From assembly GCA_031384695.1 (NCBI GenBank), contig JANNAV010000192.1:1-14487 (forward strand): a DNA stretch of 14,487 nt, in the 5' to 3' direction. This stretch comes from JANNAV01 sp031384695 (GTDB lineage: Bacteria > Pseudomonadota > Alphaproteobacteria > Rhodobacterales > Rhodobacteraceae). The stretch's first letter is position 1. Each line of letters starts with the position of its first letter. Under the pieces are notes generated by a model, which worked only from the letters and a program-made list of their open reading frames with translations, ran no database searches and was not told the origin of the DNA. This document shows positions 7,252-13,763 of the stretch, piece by piece. The position numbers and the translations under genes are program-made.

Positions 7252-7271
7252 ATGTATTGGGGTATTATAAT
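7243..7271 (+). promoter_or_regulatory. Putative rplM-rpsI promoter with perfect TATAAT
   Basis: TTGCGC (7243-7248) and TATAAT (7266-7271) are 17 nt apart. The -35 lies inside the last codons of the sseB-like gene. The -10 is a perfect consensus and sits within a 14-bp perfect palindrome (7261-7274). The leader to rplM would be about 128 nt and contains a 6-bp GCGCGG/CCGCGC hairpin at 7316-7332. A second candidate, TTGACC (7323-7328) with GATACA (7346-7351), also has a 17-nt gap. In E. coli this operon is under L13 feedback; whether this leader does the same is open. Confidence 0.45.
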
Positions 7272-7274
7272 ACC
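7261..7274. repeat. Perfect 14-bp palindrome GGTATTATAATACC
   Basis: Each half is the exact complement of the other, and a T-rich run (TTCTTTT) follows. It could be a weak terminator for the sseB-like gene (stem GGTAT/ATACC, loop TATA) or an operator on the rplM -10 element. Ten bases separate it from the sseB-like stop. Confidence 0.6.
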
Positions 7275-7405
7275 TTCTTTTCAACACGTTGTTTTCATGC
7301 AGTATTAAGTTGATTGCGCGGCTTGACCGCGCCGGGCGAATGCGGGATACACCGCTATCCGAGATTGCGGGGGGCAACCCTTGCGTTTTACTTATAGGGC
7401 TGTTT

Positions 7406-7870
7406 ATGAAAACCTTCACCGCTACTCCGGCGGACATCAGCAAGAAATGGATTCTGATCGACGCCGAAGGCGTGGTTCTGGGCCGTCTTGCCACGATTGT
7501 CGCCCAAATCTTGCGTGGCAAGAACAAGCCTACATTCACACCGCACATGGATATGGGCGACAATGTGATCGTCATCAACGCCGACAAGGTGCAGATGACC
7601 GGCAACAAGCGCGCCGACAAACGCTATTACTGGCACACCGGCCACCCCGGCGGCATCAAGTTCCGCACGGCGGCGCAGGTGCTTGAGGGTGCCTACCCCG
7701 AGCGCGTTGTCACCAAGGCGGTCGAGCGTATGATCACCCGCAACCGGCTTGGCCGCGTGCAGATGACCAACCTGCGCGTCTATGCCAGTGCCGAGCATCC
7801 GCATGAGGCCCAGCAGCCCACCGTGCTGGACGTGGCGGCGATGAACCCGAAGAATACGCGGAGCGCATGA
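7406..7870 (+). CDS. rplM: 50S ribosomal protein L13
   Basis: Large-subunit protein of 154 residues that binds 23S rRNA early in assembly. The start MKTFTATPADISKKWILIDAEG and the core GRLATIVAQILRGKNKPTFTPHMD are standard for L13, as are GDNVIVINADKV, the YYWHTGHPGG loop and RMITRNRLGR toward the end. The C-terminal tail (HEAQQPTVLDVAAMNPKN) is slightly longer than in E. coli, as is usual in alphaproteobacteria. The frame is open further upstream, but the conserved start fixes the ATG at 7406; the ribosome site (TAGGG) is modest. The stop overlaps the first codon of rpsI in an ATGA, giving translational coupling. Confidence 0.98.
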   Translation: MKTFTATPADISKKWILIDAEGVVLGRLATIVAQILRGKNKPTFTPHMDMGDNVIVINADKVQMTGNKRADKRYYWHTGHPGGIKFRTAAQVLEGAYPERVVTKAVERMITRNRLGRVQMTNLRVYASAEHPHEAQQPTVLDVAAMNPKNTRSA

Positions 7871-8358
7871 GCATGAACGAGATCAAATCTCTGGACGATC
7901 TGAAATCGGTTGTCTCCAACGCGGCACCCGCCGTGGCGATTGCCGCCCCCCGCGTGGCTGTGCGTGATGCGCTGGGGCGGTCTTATGCCACCGGCAAGCG
8001 CAAGAACGCGGTGGCACGGGTCTGGATCAAGCCGGGCTCGGGCAAGGTGATTGTCAACGGCAAGACGATGGCGGAATATTTCGCGCGCCCGGTGTTGCAG
8101 ATGATCCTGCGCCAGCCCTTCACGGTGGCCGGTGTTGAAGGCCAGTTCGACGTGATGGCGACGGTGGCCGGTGGTGGCCTTTCGGGGCAGGCAGGCGCGG
8201 TGAAACACGGCGTTTCCAAGGCGTTGCAGCTTTATGAGCCGTCGTTGCGCGGTGCGTTGAAGGCGGCAGGCTTTCTGACCCGCGACAGCCGCGTGGTGGA
8301 ACGCAAAAAATACGGCAAGGCCAAGGCGCGCCGCAGCTTCCAGTTCTCGAAGCGGTAA
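7867..8358 (+). CDS. rpsI: 30S ribosomal protein S9
   Basis: Small-subunit protein of 163 residues, whose basic C-terminal tail reaches the P-site tRNA. The S9 core runs from about residue 35: SYATGKRKNAVARVWIKPGSG, VNGKTMAEYF, GGGLSGQAGAVKHGVSKAL and the ending KYGKAKARRSFQFSKR. The first 34 residues form an Ala/Val-rich extension that E. coli S9 lacks and alphaproteobacterial S9 commonly has. The ATG at 7867 overlaps the rplM stop. GGAG is 3 nt from it and 9 nt from an alternative ATG at 7873, so the true start could be two codons later. Followed by a strong terminator. Confidence 0.98.
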   Translation: MSMNEIKSLDDLKSVVSNAAPAVAIAAPRVAVRDALGRSYATGKRKNAVARVWIKPGSGKVIVNGKTMAEYFARPVLQMILRQPFTVAGVEGQFDVMATVAGGGLSGQAGAVKHGVSKALQLYEPSLRGALKAAGFLTRDSRVVERKKYGKAKARRSFQFSKR

Positions 8359-8380
8359 GCGTTCCGGTACCTTGCAGAAA

Positions 8381-8408
8381 GGCCCGCGGTTTCGCGGGCC
8401 TTTTTTTT
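8381..8408 (+). terminator. Rho-independent terminator of rplM-rpsI
   Basis: An 8-bp all-GC stem (GGCCCGCG/CGCGGGCC) with a GTTT loop is followed at once by eight T residues, 22 bases after the rpsI stop. Textbook intrinsic terminator. Confidence 0.95.
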
Positions 8409-8410
8409 GA

Positions 8411-8537
8411 CAATACAAACAGCGGGGGTTTCACACCCCCGCGCCCGCTGCCAGAAGCGGGGGTTTCACACCCCCGCGCCCCCGTGGGATATTTGGACAA
8501 TGAAGAAAGGGGGGACAATTTTAGGCGAATTGTATTG
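8411..8537. repeat. Intergenic element with two hairpin direct repeats bounded by short inverted ends
   Basis: Two identical 26-bp copies lie at 8421-8446 and 8456-8481, 35 bp apart. Each folds into an 8-bp stem GCGGGGGT/ACCCCCGC with a 5-nt loop (8422-8442 and 8457-8477). The second copy continues as CCCGTGGGATATTTGGAC, a tail I remember from repeated intergenic sequences of Rhodobacterales. CAATACAA (8411-8418) and TTGTATTG (8530-8537) form matching inverted ends around the block, and ACAATT-N7-AATTGT (8515-8533) sits at the right end. No coding capacity. Confidence 0.7.
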
Positions 8538-8583
8538 AGCGGTGTTTTTGAGGCTTCCGTCAGGCCGCATCCCGCTTGGGGCT

Positions 8584-8612
8584 AAAAAAACGGGGCCGGC
8601 AGAACCGGCCCC
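8584..8612 (-). terminator. Rho-independent terminator of the DUF1127 gene
   Basis: On the minus strand, GGGGCCGG and CCGGCCCC form an 8-bp stem around a 5-nt loop, followed after one C by seven T residues. It lies 29 bases past the DUF1127 stop and faces the rpsI terminator across the spacer. Confidence 0.92.
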
Positions 8613-8640
8613 AGTTTGGGGAAACAGGAAAAGGTCGCGC

Positions 8641-8862
8641 TCAGTCGCGCCAGAACGGCTTGGCGCATTCCATCAGGGCCTGCGCGCGGTCCATGCCGAT
8701 GTCTTTCAGCATATGCGGCGCGAGGCGGGAAAGGTCTTTGCGGGTGCGGCGCAGGGTTTCCCAGCGCAACACCAGCAGCGTCAGCGAGAACAGCATTCCC
8801 GCAAGCGGCGGCAGCGGATCGGCTGGCAGGGTTAATGCGGCGGTCTGGCTGCTGCGTGACAT
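8641..8862 (-). CDS. DUF1127 domain small protein
   Basis: Protein of 73 residues. The first half (residues 12-33) is hydrophobic and Pro-containing. The second half carries the DUF1127 signature: RWETLRRTRKDLSRLAPHMLKDIGMDRAQALMECAKPFWRD, with the Arg-rich helix, the DIG turn and the terminal PFWR. In alphaproteobacteria such proteins are small, Arg-rich and often responsive to stress or nutrient state; some have been linked to RNA turnover and phosphate control, but the molecular role here is unknown. GGG lies 7 nt upstream of the ATG. It is divergent from the MocR-type gene, sharing an 89-bp spacer with repeated GATACAA boxes, and ends in its own terminator. Confidence 0.88.
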   Translation of the reverse strand: MSRSSQTAALTLPADPLPPLAGMLFSLTLLVLRWETLRRTRKDLSRLAPHMLKDIGMDRAQALMECAKPFWRD

Positions 8863-8880
8863 GATTTGCCCAATTGTGAT

Positions 8881-8965
8881 GATACAAGTTGACGGATTCT
8901 GTTTGCTAACGATACAATCAGGGGAACCTGAGTCGCCAGAGGAATATTGTTATGGATACAAGTTG
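8881..8965 (+). promoter_or_regulatory. MocR-gene promoter with three GATACAA boxes (operator candidate)
   Basis: TTGACG (8889-8894) and TACAAT (8913-8918) are 18 nt apart, each one base from consensus, giving a good promoter for the MocR-type gene. GATACAA occurs on the same strand at 8881, 8911 and 8955. The first copy abuts the -35, the second covers the -10, and the third is in the first codons. The first and third share the longer GATACAAGTTG. The spacings of 30 and 44 bp fit repeated binding by a dimeric regulator. MocR proteins are known to bind direct repeats near their own promoters, so autoregulation, perhaps with control of the DUF1127 gene, is likely. Confidence 0.55.
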
Positions 8966-10352
8966 GTCGCCGAACCTTGCCGAGGCCGAGGGCCCGAAGT
9001 ATCTGACCCTGACCCGGGCGTTGCGCGACGACATCCGCAAGGGCGCGCTGGTTGAAGGGGCACAATTGCCAACCGTGCGCGATCTGGCCTGGCGGCTGGC
9101 GGTGACGCCGGGGACGGTGTCGCGCGCCTATCAACTGGCGATGCAGGAAGGGCTGCTGGAGGCCACCGTCGGGCGCGGCACTTTTGTGGCGGCGCGCAAC
9201 CCGCGGCTGGGGCCGACGCAATCCCTGTATCCGGAACGCGATCCCGGGGTGGCGGCGGGGCGGGTGGATCTGCGGTCGCCGCAACTGCCCGAGGTGGGCC
9301 AGCTTGCGGCGATGAGCACGGCGCTGCGGCGGATTGCGGGCGATATGACGCCGGAATGGTTAAGTTATACCAGCCAGTCGGGCGAGGCACCGCTGCGCGA
9401 GGCGGTGGTGGAATGGCTGGACCACCGGCTGCTGGGGGCGGTTTCGGAAGACGACATCATGCTGACCCATGGCGGGCAGAACGGCATCGGCCTGATCCTC
9501 GCCTGCTGTTTGCGCGGCGACCGGGCGGTGGTGCTGACGGATGATCTGGCCTATCCGGGGTTTCGCTATGCCGCAAGGCTGGCGCGCGCGGATGTGGTGG
9601 GGATCGAGATGGACGACGAGGGGATCAAGCCGGACGCGCTTGAGGCGGCGTGCCGCAAGCATATGGCGCAATTGCTTTTTCTGACGCCCGAGGCGCAGAA
9701 CCCCACCACCGCGCGGATGGGGGCCTTGCGGCGGGCCGAGATTGTGGCGATTGCGCGCAAGCATGATCTGCAGATCATCGAGGACGAATGCTATGCGGTG
9801 CTGGTGAGCGATCTGCCGTCGCTGCGGGCTTTGGCGCCGGAGCGGAGCTGGTATCTGGGCAGTCTGTCAAAATCCTTTTCGGCGGCGTTGCGGTTTGGCT
9901 TTGTGGTGTGCCCGACGGGGATGGGGCAGACCGGGCGGTTGACGGCACAGCACGGGTTTTTTGCATTGTCGCGGCCGCTGGCGGAATTGTGTCTGGAATT
10001 GTTCCGCTCGGGGGCTGCGGCGGAGGTGCGCAACCGGGTGCAGCAGGAGATGTCGGAGCGGTTGCAACTGATGGTGAACCGGCTGGGGGCGTTTGATCTG
10101 TGCTGGCAGCCGGGCATTCCCTTTGCCTGGCTGCGCTTGCCGCAGGGGTGGCGGGCGTCGAATTTCACCCGGATGGCCGAACTGGAGGGGGTGCTGGTGC
10201 GGCCGGCCGATCAGTATGCGCTGGTGCATGGACGCGCGCCGAACGCGGTGCGGCTGGCAGTGCCGGGCAATATTCCGCGCCCGCAACTGGAAGCGGGGTT
10301 GCAGAGCCTTGGGTTTCTGCTGGGGCGGCCGCCTTGCGATATGGCGGTTTGA
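8952..10352 (+). CDS. MocR-family transcriptional regulator (GntR HTH fused to PLP aminotransferase domain)
   Basis: Protein of 466 residues with the two-domain MocR/PdxR layout. A winged helix of GntR type spans about 16-80 (YLTLTRALRDDIRKGAL, LPTVRDLAWRLAVTPGTVSRAYQ, GLLEATVGRGTFV). A fold-type I aminotransferase domain spans about 105-460. Pyridoxal-phosphate contacts are present: N250-P251 in EAQNPT, D278 and Y281 in EDECY, the Schiff-base lysine K307 in SLSKSFS, R314 and a carboxylate-binding Arg near 434 in AVRLAV. MocR proteins use the cofactor or its amino-acid adduct as signal rather than for turnover. The target cannot be told from sequence; no pyridoxal or GABA gene lies beside it. 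The start follows an AGAGGA site about 8 nt upstream. It is divergent from the DUF1127 gene. Confidence 0.92.
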   Translation: MDTSWSPNLAEAEGPKYLTLTRALRDDIRKGALVEGAQLPTVRDLAWRLAVTPGTVSRAYQLAMQEGLLEATVGRGTFVAARNPRLGPTQSLYPERDPGVAAGRVDLRSPQLPEVGQLAAMSTALRRIAGDMTPEWLSYTSQSGEAPLREAVVEWLDHRLLGAVSEDDIMLTHGGQNGIGLILACCLRGDRAVVLTDDLAYPGFRYAARLARADVVGIEMDDEGIKPDALEAACRKHMAQLLFLTPEAQNPTTARMGALRRAEIVAIARKHDLQIIEDECYAVLVSDLPSLRALAPERSWYLGSLSKSFSAALRFGFVVCPTGMGQTGRLTAQHGFFALSRPLAELCLELFRSGAAAEVRNRVQQEMSERLQLMVNRLGAFDLCWQPGIPFAWLRLPQGWRASNFTRMAELEGVLVRPADQYALVHGRAPNAVRLAVPGNIPRPQLEAGLQSLGFLLGRPPCDMAV

Positions 10353-10493
10353 GCGCGTGAGCGGTGGTGCAATTGTGGCGCGATTGCGGCGGCAGTTGGG
10401 CGGGGGCGTGGCGGCGGTGGCGGCTGGGGCGGCAAAGGGGGCAAAACTGTGACCCCGCAGACCCGATCACGGGCAATTGTTTGCCGCAGAGGT

Positions 10494-10512
10494 TGACCGA
10501 AGCCCTTGGTCA
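10494..10512. promoter_or_regulatory. Inverted repeat TGACC-N9-GGTCA upstream of the 86-residue gene
   Basis: Five-base arms at 10494-10498 and 10508-10512. The left arm is part of a TTGACC that could be a -35 with the weak CAAGAT (10517-10522) 18 nt on. This would place the repeat inside the promoter of the downstream small gene. Short arms make chance likely. Confidence 0.25.
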
Positions 10513-10556
10513 GGCGCAAGATTTCGCCAGAGCAAGCAAAAAAGAAAGGCCCGCAA

Positions 10557-10817
10557 ATGGGACTTCAAACCACCTTTCACGCCCCCAATGGCGGGGCCGA
10601 TTTTCTGGGTTGGCGCAAGACGCGCGCAGGCACCACGGAGATTATTTATGATGACGGGGTGACCCGGCGGATGGTCTGGCGGGTGGCCGGTGCCGCCGCC
10701 GATGAGGCGCGGCTGGTGGATGCGCTGCGGCTGGCGGTGGGCGCTTTGCGGGTGGTGCCGACGCTTTATGACGAGTTGAAAAAGCGCGCCATTGCCATCG
10801 AACGCGTCACCGGGTGA
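10557..10817 (+). CDS. Hypothetical protein, 86 residues
   Basis: I do not recognise this protein. The ATG at 10557 has AGAAAGG ending 7 nt upstream, a good ribosome site. The sequence opens with MGLQTTFHAPNGGADFLGWRK, continues with a short beta-like run (TTEIIYDDGVTRRMVWRV), an Ala-rich helix (AAADEARLVDALRLAVGAL) and a charged C-terminal helix (YDELKKRAIAIERVTG). No signal peptide, membrane segment or cysteine is visible; it is probably a small soluble alpha/beta protein. Third-position GC is high, like its neighbours. It lies between the MocR-type gene and the ABC importer, 110 bases before the latter, and could be its own unit. The frame extends upstream only through rare start codons. 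Confidence 0.6.
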   Translation: MGLQTTFHAPNGGADFLGWRKTRAGTTEIIYDDGVTRRMVWRVAGAAADEARLVDALRLAVGALRVVPTLYDELKKRAIAIERVTG

Positions 10818-10865
10818 GGCGGTTGGGGGCTGCGATGCTTTTTTGCTTGCGCCGGAACCCGCGAT

Positions 10866-10893
10866 TTGGTTGATTTGATCAAACGCAGATAAT
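10866..10893 (+). promoter_or_regulatory. Putative promoter of the ABC importer operon with TTTGATCAAA palindrome
   Basis: TTGGTT (10866-10871) and GATAAT (10888-10893) are 16 nt apart. Between them lies the perfect 10-bp palindrome TTTGATCAAA (10874-10883). The overlapping TTGAT-TTG-ATCAA (10870-10882) resembles an FNR box but has a 3-nt instead of a 4-nt centre. A factor bound here would sit between -35 and -10 and act as repressor. Confidence 0.4.
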
Positions 10894-10930
10894 CCGGCAG
10901 CAAGCGGCGCGTCAAGCAACGGGGGACATG

Positions 10931-11818
10931 ATGGCGGAACCAAAGCGGGCGGCCCGATTCTGGGGATCTGAGGCCGCCAATGGCTTGGCCATGATCAGCC
11001 CGACCGCGATTTATGCCATCCTGATGCTGGCAGGGCCGCTGCTCACGATCTTTCTTTACAGCTTTTTCACCGACGGCTATCTGACCATCGTGCCGGATTT
11101 CACCTTTTCGAATTACATCGAGGCCTGGACCAACGAGCGTTATCTGGTGGTGATGCTGCGGTCTTTGGCGGTTTCACTTGCGGTGACGGCGGTGACGGTG
11201 CTGCTGGCGTTTCCGGTGGCCTATTTCGTCAGCTTTCATGTGCCAAATTCGCGTAAGTCGTTGTGGTTGTTCCTGATTACCATCCCATTCTGGACATCTT
11301 ATCTGATCCGGGTGTTCTTGTGGAAGGTGATCCTCGGCTATAACGGCGTGGTCAATTCCGGGCTTTTGGGCCTTGGGATCATCGACGAGCCGTTGCAATG
11401 GATCAACTATAATCTGGGTGCGGTGGTGATCACGCTGGCGCATGCCTATGCGCCGTTTGCGATTTTGCCGATCTTTGTGGCGCTGGAAAAGATCGACCGG
11501 TCGTTCCTTGAGGCCGGGCGCGATCTGGGGGAAAGCCCATTCGTGACGTTTATCCGGGTGACGCTGCCACTGGCGATGCCGGGGGTGATTTCGGCGGTGC
11601 TGATCGTGTTTATCCCGACCATCGGCGATTATGTGACGCCGCATCTGGTGGGCGGGCCAGAGGGCAAGATGGTCGCCAATATCATTCAGGTGCTTTACCT
11701 GAAGCTGGACAATTATCCGCTTGGCTCGGCGCTGGCAATCTCGGCGATGGGGATTGTGACGGCAGTGAGCGGGCTGTTCCTGTTTGCCAACCGACGCTTT
11801 CTGAGAGGGCCCAAATGA
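10931..11818 (+). CDS. ABC transporter permease, PotB-like (spermidine/putrescine family)
   Basis: Inner-membrane permease of 295 residues from the polyamine/iron-type importer family. The first hydrophobic segment is at about 19-46 (LAMISPTAIYAILMLAGPLL), with further segments near 75-101, 110-131, 161-187, 219-240 and 265-288, giving the usual six. The EAA loop that docks the ATPase runs from E194 to G218 (EAGRDLGESPF to LPLAMPG). The block SYLIRVFLWKVILGYNGVVN and the IGDYVTPHLVGGP motif are typical of PotB-like proteins. Start: tandem ATGs at 10928 and 10931. GGGGGA ends 4 nt before the second, so I prefer that. The stop overlaps the next start (ATGA), giving tight coupling. Confidence 0.9.
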   Translation: MAEPKRAARFWGSEAANGLAMISPTAIYAILMLAGPLLTIFLYSFFTDGYLTIVPDFTFSNYIEAWTNERYLVVMLRSLAVSLAVTAVTVLLAFPVAYFVSFHVPNSRKSLWLFLITIPFWTSYLIRVFLWKVILGYNGVVNSGLLGLGIIDEPLQWINYNLGAVVITLAHAYAPFAILPIFVALEKIDRSFLEAGRDLGESPFVTFIRVTLPLAMPGVISAVLIVFIPTIGDYVTPHLVGGPEGKMVANIIQVLYLKLDNYPLGSALAISAMGIVTAVSGLFLFANRRFLRGPK

Positions 11819-12624
11819 TGAAGGGTGGCTGGTTTCGCGTCTACGCGCTTGGGTATCTGCTTTTCCTTTATGCGCCGATCATCCTGTTGCCGATTTTCGC
11901 CTTCAACGATGCCGCCGTGGTGGCGTTTCCGCTTTCGGGGATGACAACCAAATGGTTTCAGCAACTGATCAACGAGCCATCCTTGCACACGGCGCTTAAG
12001 AATTCGCTAACGATCGCGGTCTGCTCTTCGGTTCTGGCAACCGTGCTGGGGATATTTGCGGCGCGCGCCACCACGCGCTATCGGTTTCCGTTCAAGGCGG
12101 GGATCATGGGGCTGGTGATGCTGCCGCTGGTGCTGCCCGAGATCATTCTGGCGGTGGCGCTGCTGGTGGTGCTGCTGGGGGTGGGGGTGCCGCTGTCGAT
12201 TTTCACGGTAATCCTCGGCCATGTGCTGATCTGTACGCCCTTTGCGATTGCCATCCTGTCTGCGGCATTTCAGGCGTTGGATCAATCACTTGAGGAGGCC
12301 GCCTATGATCTTGGCGAGGGGCCGGTATCGACGTTCCGGCTGATCATCCTGCCTTTGGTGCTGCCGGGGATCGTGTCGTCATTGCTGATCACCTTCACCA
12401 TCAGTCTGGACGAATTCATCCTCGCGTTCTTCCTCGCGGGCAGTCAGGCGACGCTGCCGGTCTATATTTTCTCGCAGTTCCGCTTTCCCAATGCGGTGCC
12501 GGTGATCATGGCGCTGGGGACGATTCTGGTGCTGATGTCGATAACATTGCTGGCAATTGCTGAATACTTCCGCCGTCGCGGTATTGCGAAATCGGGTGGG
12601 AACAATACCGGGGGCTTCCTTTGA
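11815..12624 (+). CDS. ABC transporter permease, PotC-like (spermidine/putrescine family)
   Basis: Second permease of the importer, 269 residues. After a short basic start, TM1 is at 9-30 (VYALGYLLFLYAPIILLPIFAF), followed by NDAAVVAFPLSGMTTKWF, the PotC-style periplasmic entry. Further segments are near 64-82, 97-121, 128-150, 180-205 and 228-252. The EAA loop runs from E161 to G185 (EAAYDLGEGPV to LPLVLPG), and FTISLDEFILAFFLAG is a strong PotC-type motif. GAGGG lies 5 nt before the ATG at 11815, inside the end of the previous gene. It probably forms a heterodimer with that permease. Its stop shares bases with the ATPase start. Confidence 0.92.
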   Translation: MMKGGWFRVYALGYLLFLYAPIILLPIFAFNDAAVVAFPLSGMTTKWFQQLINEPSLHTALKNSLTIAVCSSVLATVLGIFAARATTRYRFPFKAGIMGLVMLPLVLPEIILAVALLVVLLGVGVPLSIFTVILGHVLICTPFAIAILSAAFQALDQSLEEAAYDLGEGPVSTFRLIILPLVLPGIVSSLLITFTISLDEFILAFFLAGSQATLPVYIFSQFRFPNAVPVIMALGTILVLMSITLLAIAEYFRRRGIAKSGGNNTGGFL

Positions 12625-13718
12625 TGGCTGATAAGAATACGATGATCGAGTTCAGGGATGTGCATAAGTATTATGGCGATTATCACGCGTTGCGGGGGAT
12701 CACCGCCGAGATCAGGGCGGGCGAGTTCTTTTCGCTGCTGGGGCCATCGGGCTGCGGAAAAACCACTCTTCTCAGGACGATAGCGGGGTTTGAGGGGATA
12801 TCCTCGGGGGCGGTGATGATCGACGGCAAGTCGATGGAGGGGGTGCCTGCCAACAAGCGGCCGACCAATATGGTGTTTCAGTCATACGCGATTTTTCCGC
12901 ATCTGACGGTGGAGCAGAACGTGGGGTTCGGGCTGCGGCGCGACCCGCGCACGGCTGCGGAAAAGGCGCGGGCGGTGGAGGAGGCGCTGGAGATGGTGAA
13001 CCTGAAAGGGTATGGCGCAAGGGCGGCGCATGCGCTTTCGGGGGGGCAGCGGCAGCGGGTGGCGCTGGCGCGGGCGCTGATCCTGAAGCCGAAGGTTTTG
13101 CTGCTGGACGAGCCGTTGAGCGCGCTGGACAAGAAGATGCGCGAGCAGATGCAGATGGAGTTGATCAAGCTGCAACGGCAGGTGGGCATCACCTTCATTC
13201 TGGTGACGCATGATCAGGAAGAGGCGCTTGTGATGTCAGACCGCATTGCGGTGATGTTTGAGGGTGAGGTGGCGCAACTTGCTGATCCTGAAACCCTTTA
13301 TCGCAGGCCGAACTCGCGGAAAGTGGCGGATTTCATTGGCACGATGAACTTTTTGCCGGCGCAGATTTTGTCGGAAACCGGGGATAGGGTGGAGGTTGAG
13401 GCGCAGGGGTTTGGGCGTTTGACGCTGGATTCCGGGCAGGTGACGGGGGCTGCGACGGCAAGCGGGGCCAATGTGGGCTTTCGCCCCGAGACGCTGACCA
13501 TCCTGTTTGATGGCCAGACAGCGCCCGACCGTGAGAGCAAAGCCGTTGTTTCTGAAGTGGTTTATTACGGTGACATGACTTATTATGATATCAAGCTGGA
13601 GGGCTGTGACCAGCCGATGCGCCTGTCGATGCGCAATGTGTTCGGGCGGCCGGTGCTGGATATCGGCACCGAGACGCGGGTGGCGTGGAGCCCGGGGGCG
13701 CTGGTGCTGTTCCGGTGA
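12624..13718 (+). CDS. ABC transporter ATP-binding protein, PotA-like
   Basis: ATPase of the importer, 364 residues. The nucleotide-binding domain has Walker A GPSGCGKT (40-47), Q-loop Q86 in FQSYAIFPH, signature LSGGQ (138-142), Walker B VLLLDE (158-163) and H-loop H196 in VTHDQEE. The C-terminal part (about 240-364) is a TOBE-type regulatory domain with the GFRPE segment (285-289) usual for PotA/MalK-like ATPases. The ATG at 12624 shares its A with the preceding TGA, with GGGGG 9 nt upstream. A TTG three bases earlier is less likely. Substrate is most likely a polyamine or a related small cation or amine, but this family also serves iron and opine-type compounds, and no binding protein is present to narrow it. 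Confidence 0.92.
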   Translation: MADKNTMIEFRDVHKYYGDYHALRGITAEIRAGEFFSLLGPSGCGKTTLLRTIAGFEGISSGAVMIDGKSMEGVPANKRPTNMVFQSYAIFPHLTVEQNVGFGLRRDPRTAAEKARAVEEALEMVNLKGYGARAAHALSGGQRQRVALARALILKPKVLLLDEPLSALDKKMREQMQMELIKLQRQVGITFILVTHDQEEALVMSDRIAVMFEGEVAQLADPETLYRRPNSRKVADFIGTMNFLPAQILSETGDRVEVEAQGFGRLTLDSGQVTGAATASGANVGFRPETLTILFDGQTAPDRESKAVVSEVVYYGDMTYYDIKLEGCDQPMRLSMRNVFGRPVLDIGTETRVAWSPGALVLFR

Positions 13719-13763
13719 TCGGATGATATGCAAGTGGTATGGCTTCCTATGCATACGGGCATG

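Noticed and set aside
5863..7620. A 585-codon minus-strand open frame spanning the spacer and the sseB-like gene
   Set aside because: It crosses a conserved gene, a promoter and part of rplM, and is low-complexity Arg/Pro/His. The part from 6282 (MYQMCMVRCIEN) looked more protein-like, but has no ribosome site and runs into nhaA.
8421..8481. CRISPR-like array
   Set aside because: Only two repeats with a 9-bp gap, each self-complementary, and no cas genes. A hairpin repeat element explains it better.
10870..10882. Canonical FNR/FnrL box upstream of the ABC importer
   Set aside because: TTGAT and ATCAA are separated by 3 nt, not the 4 nt of the consensus, so I kept it only as a palindrome of unknown factor.
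13719..13763. Bidirectional terminator between the importer and TetR genes
   Set aside because: TATGCA and TGCATA arms exist, but with a 17-nt loop, AT-rich stem and no T run. I do not regard it as an intrinsic terminator.
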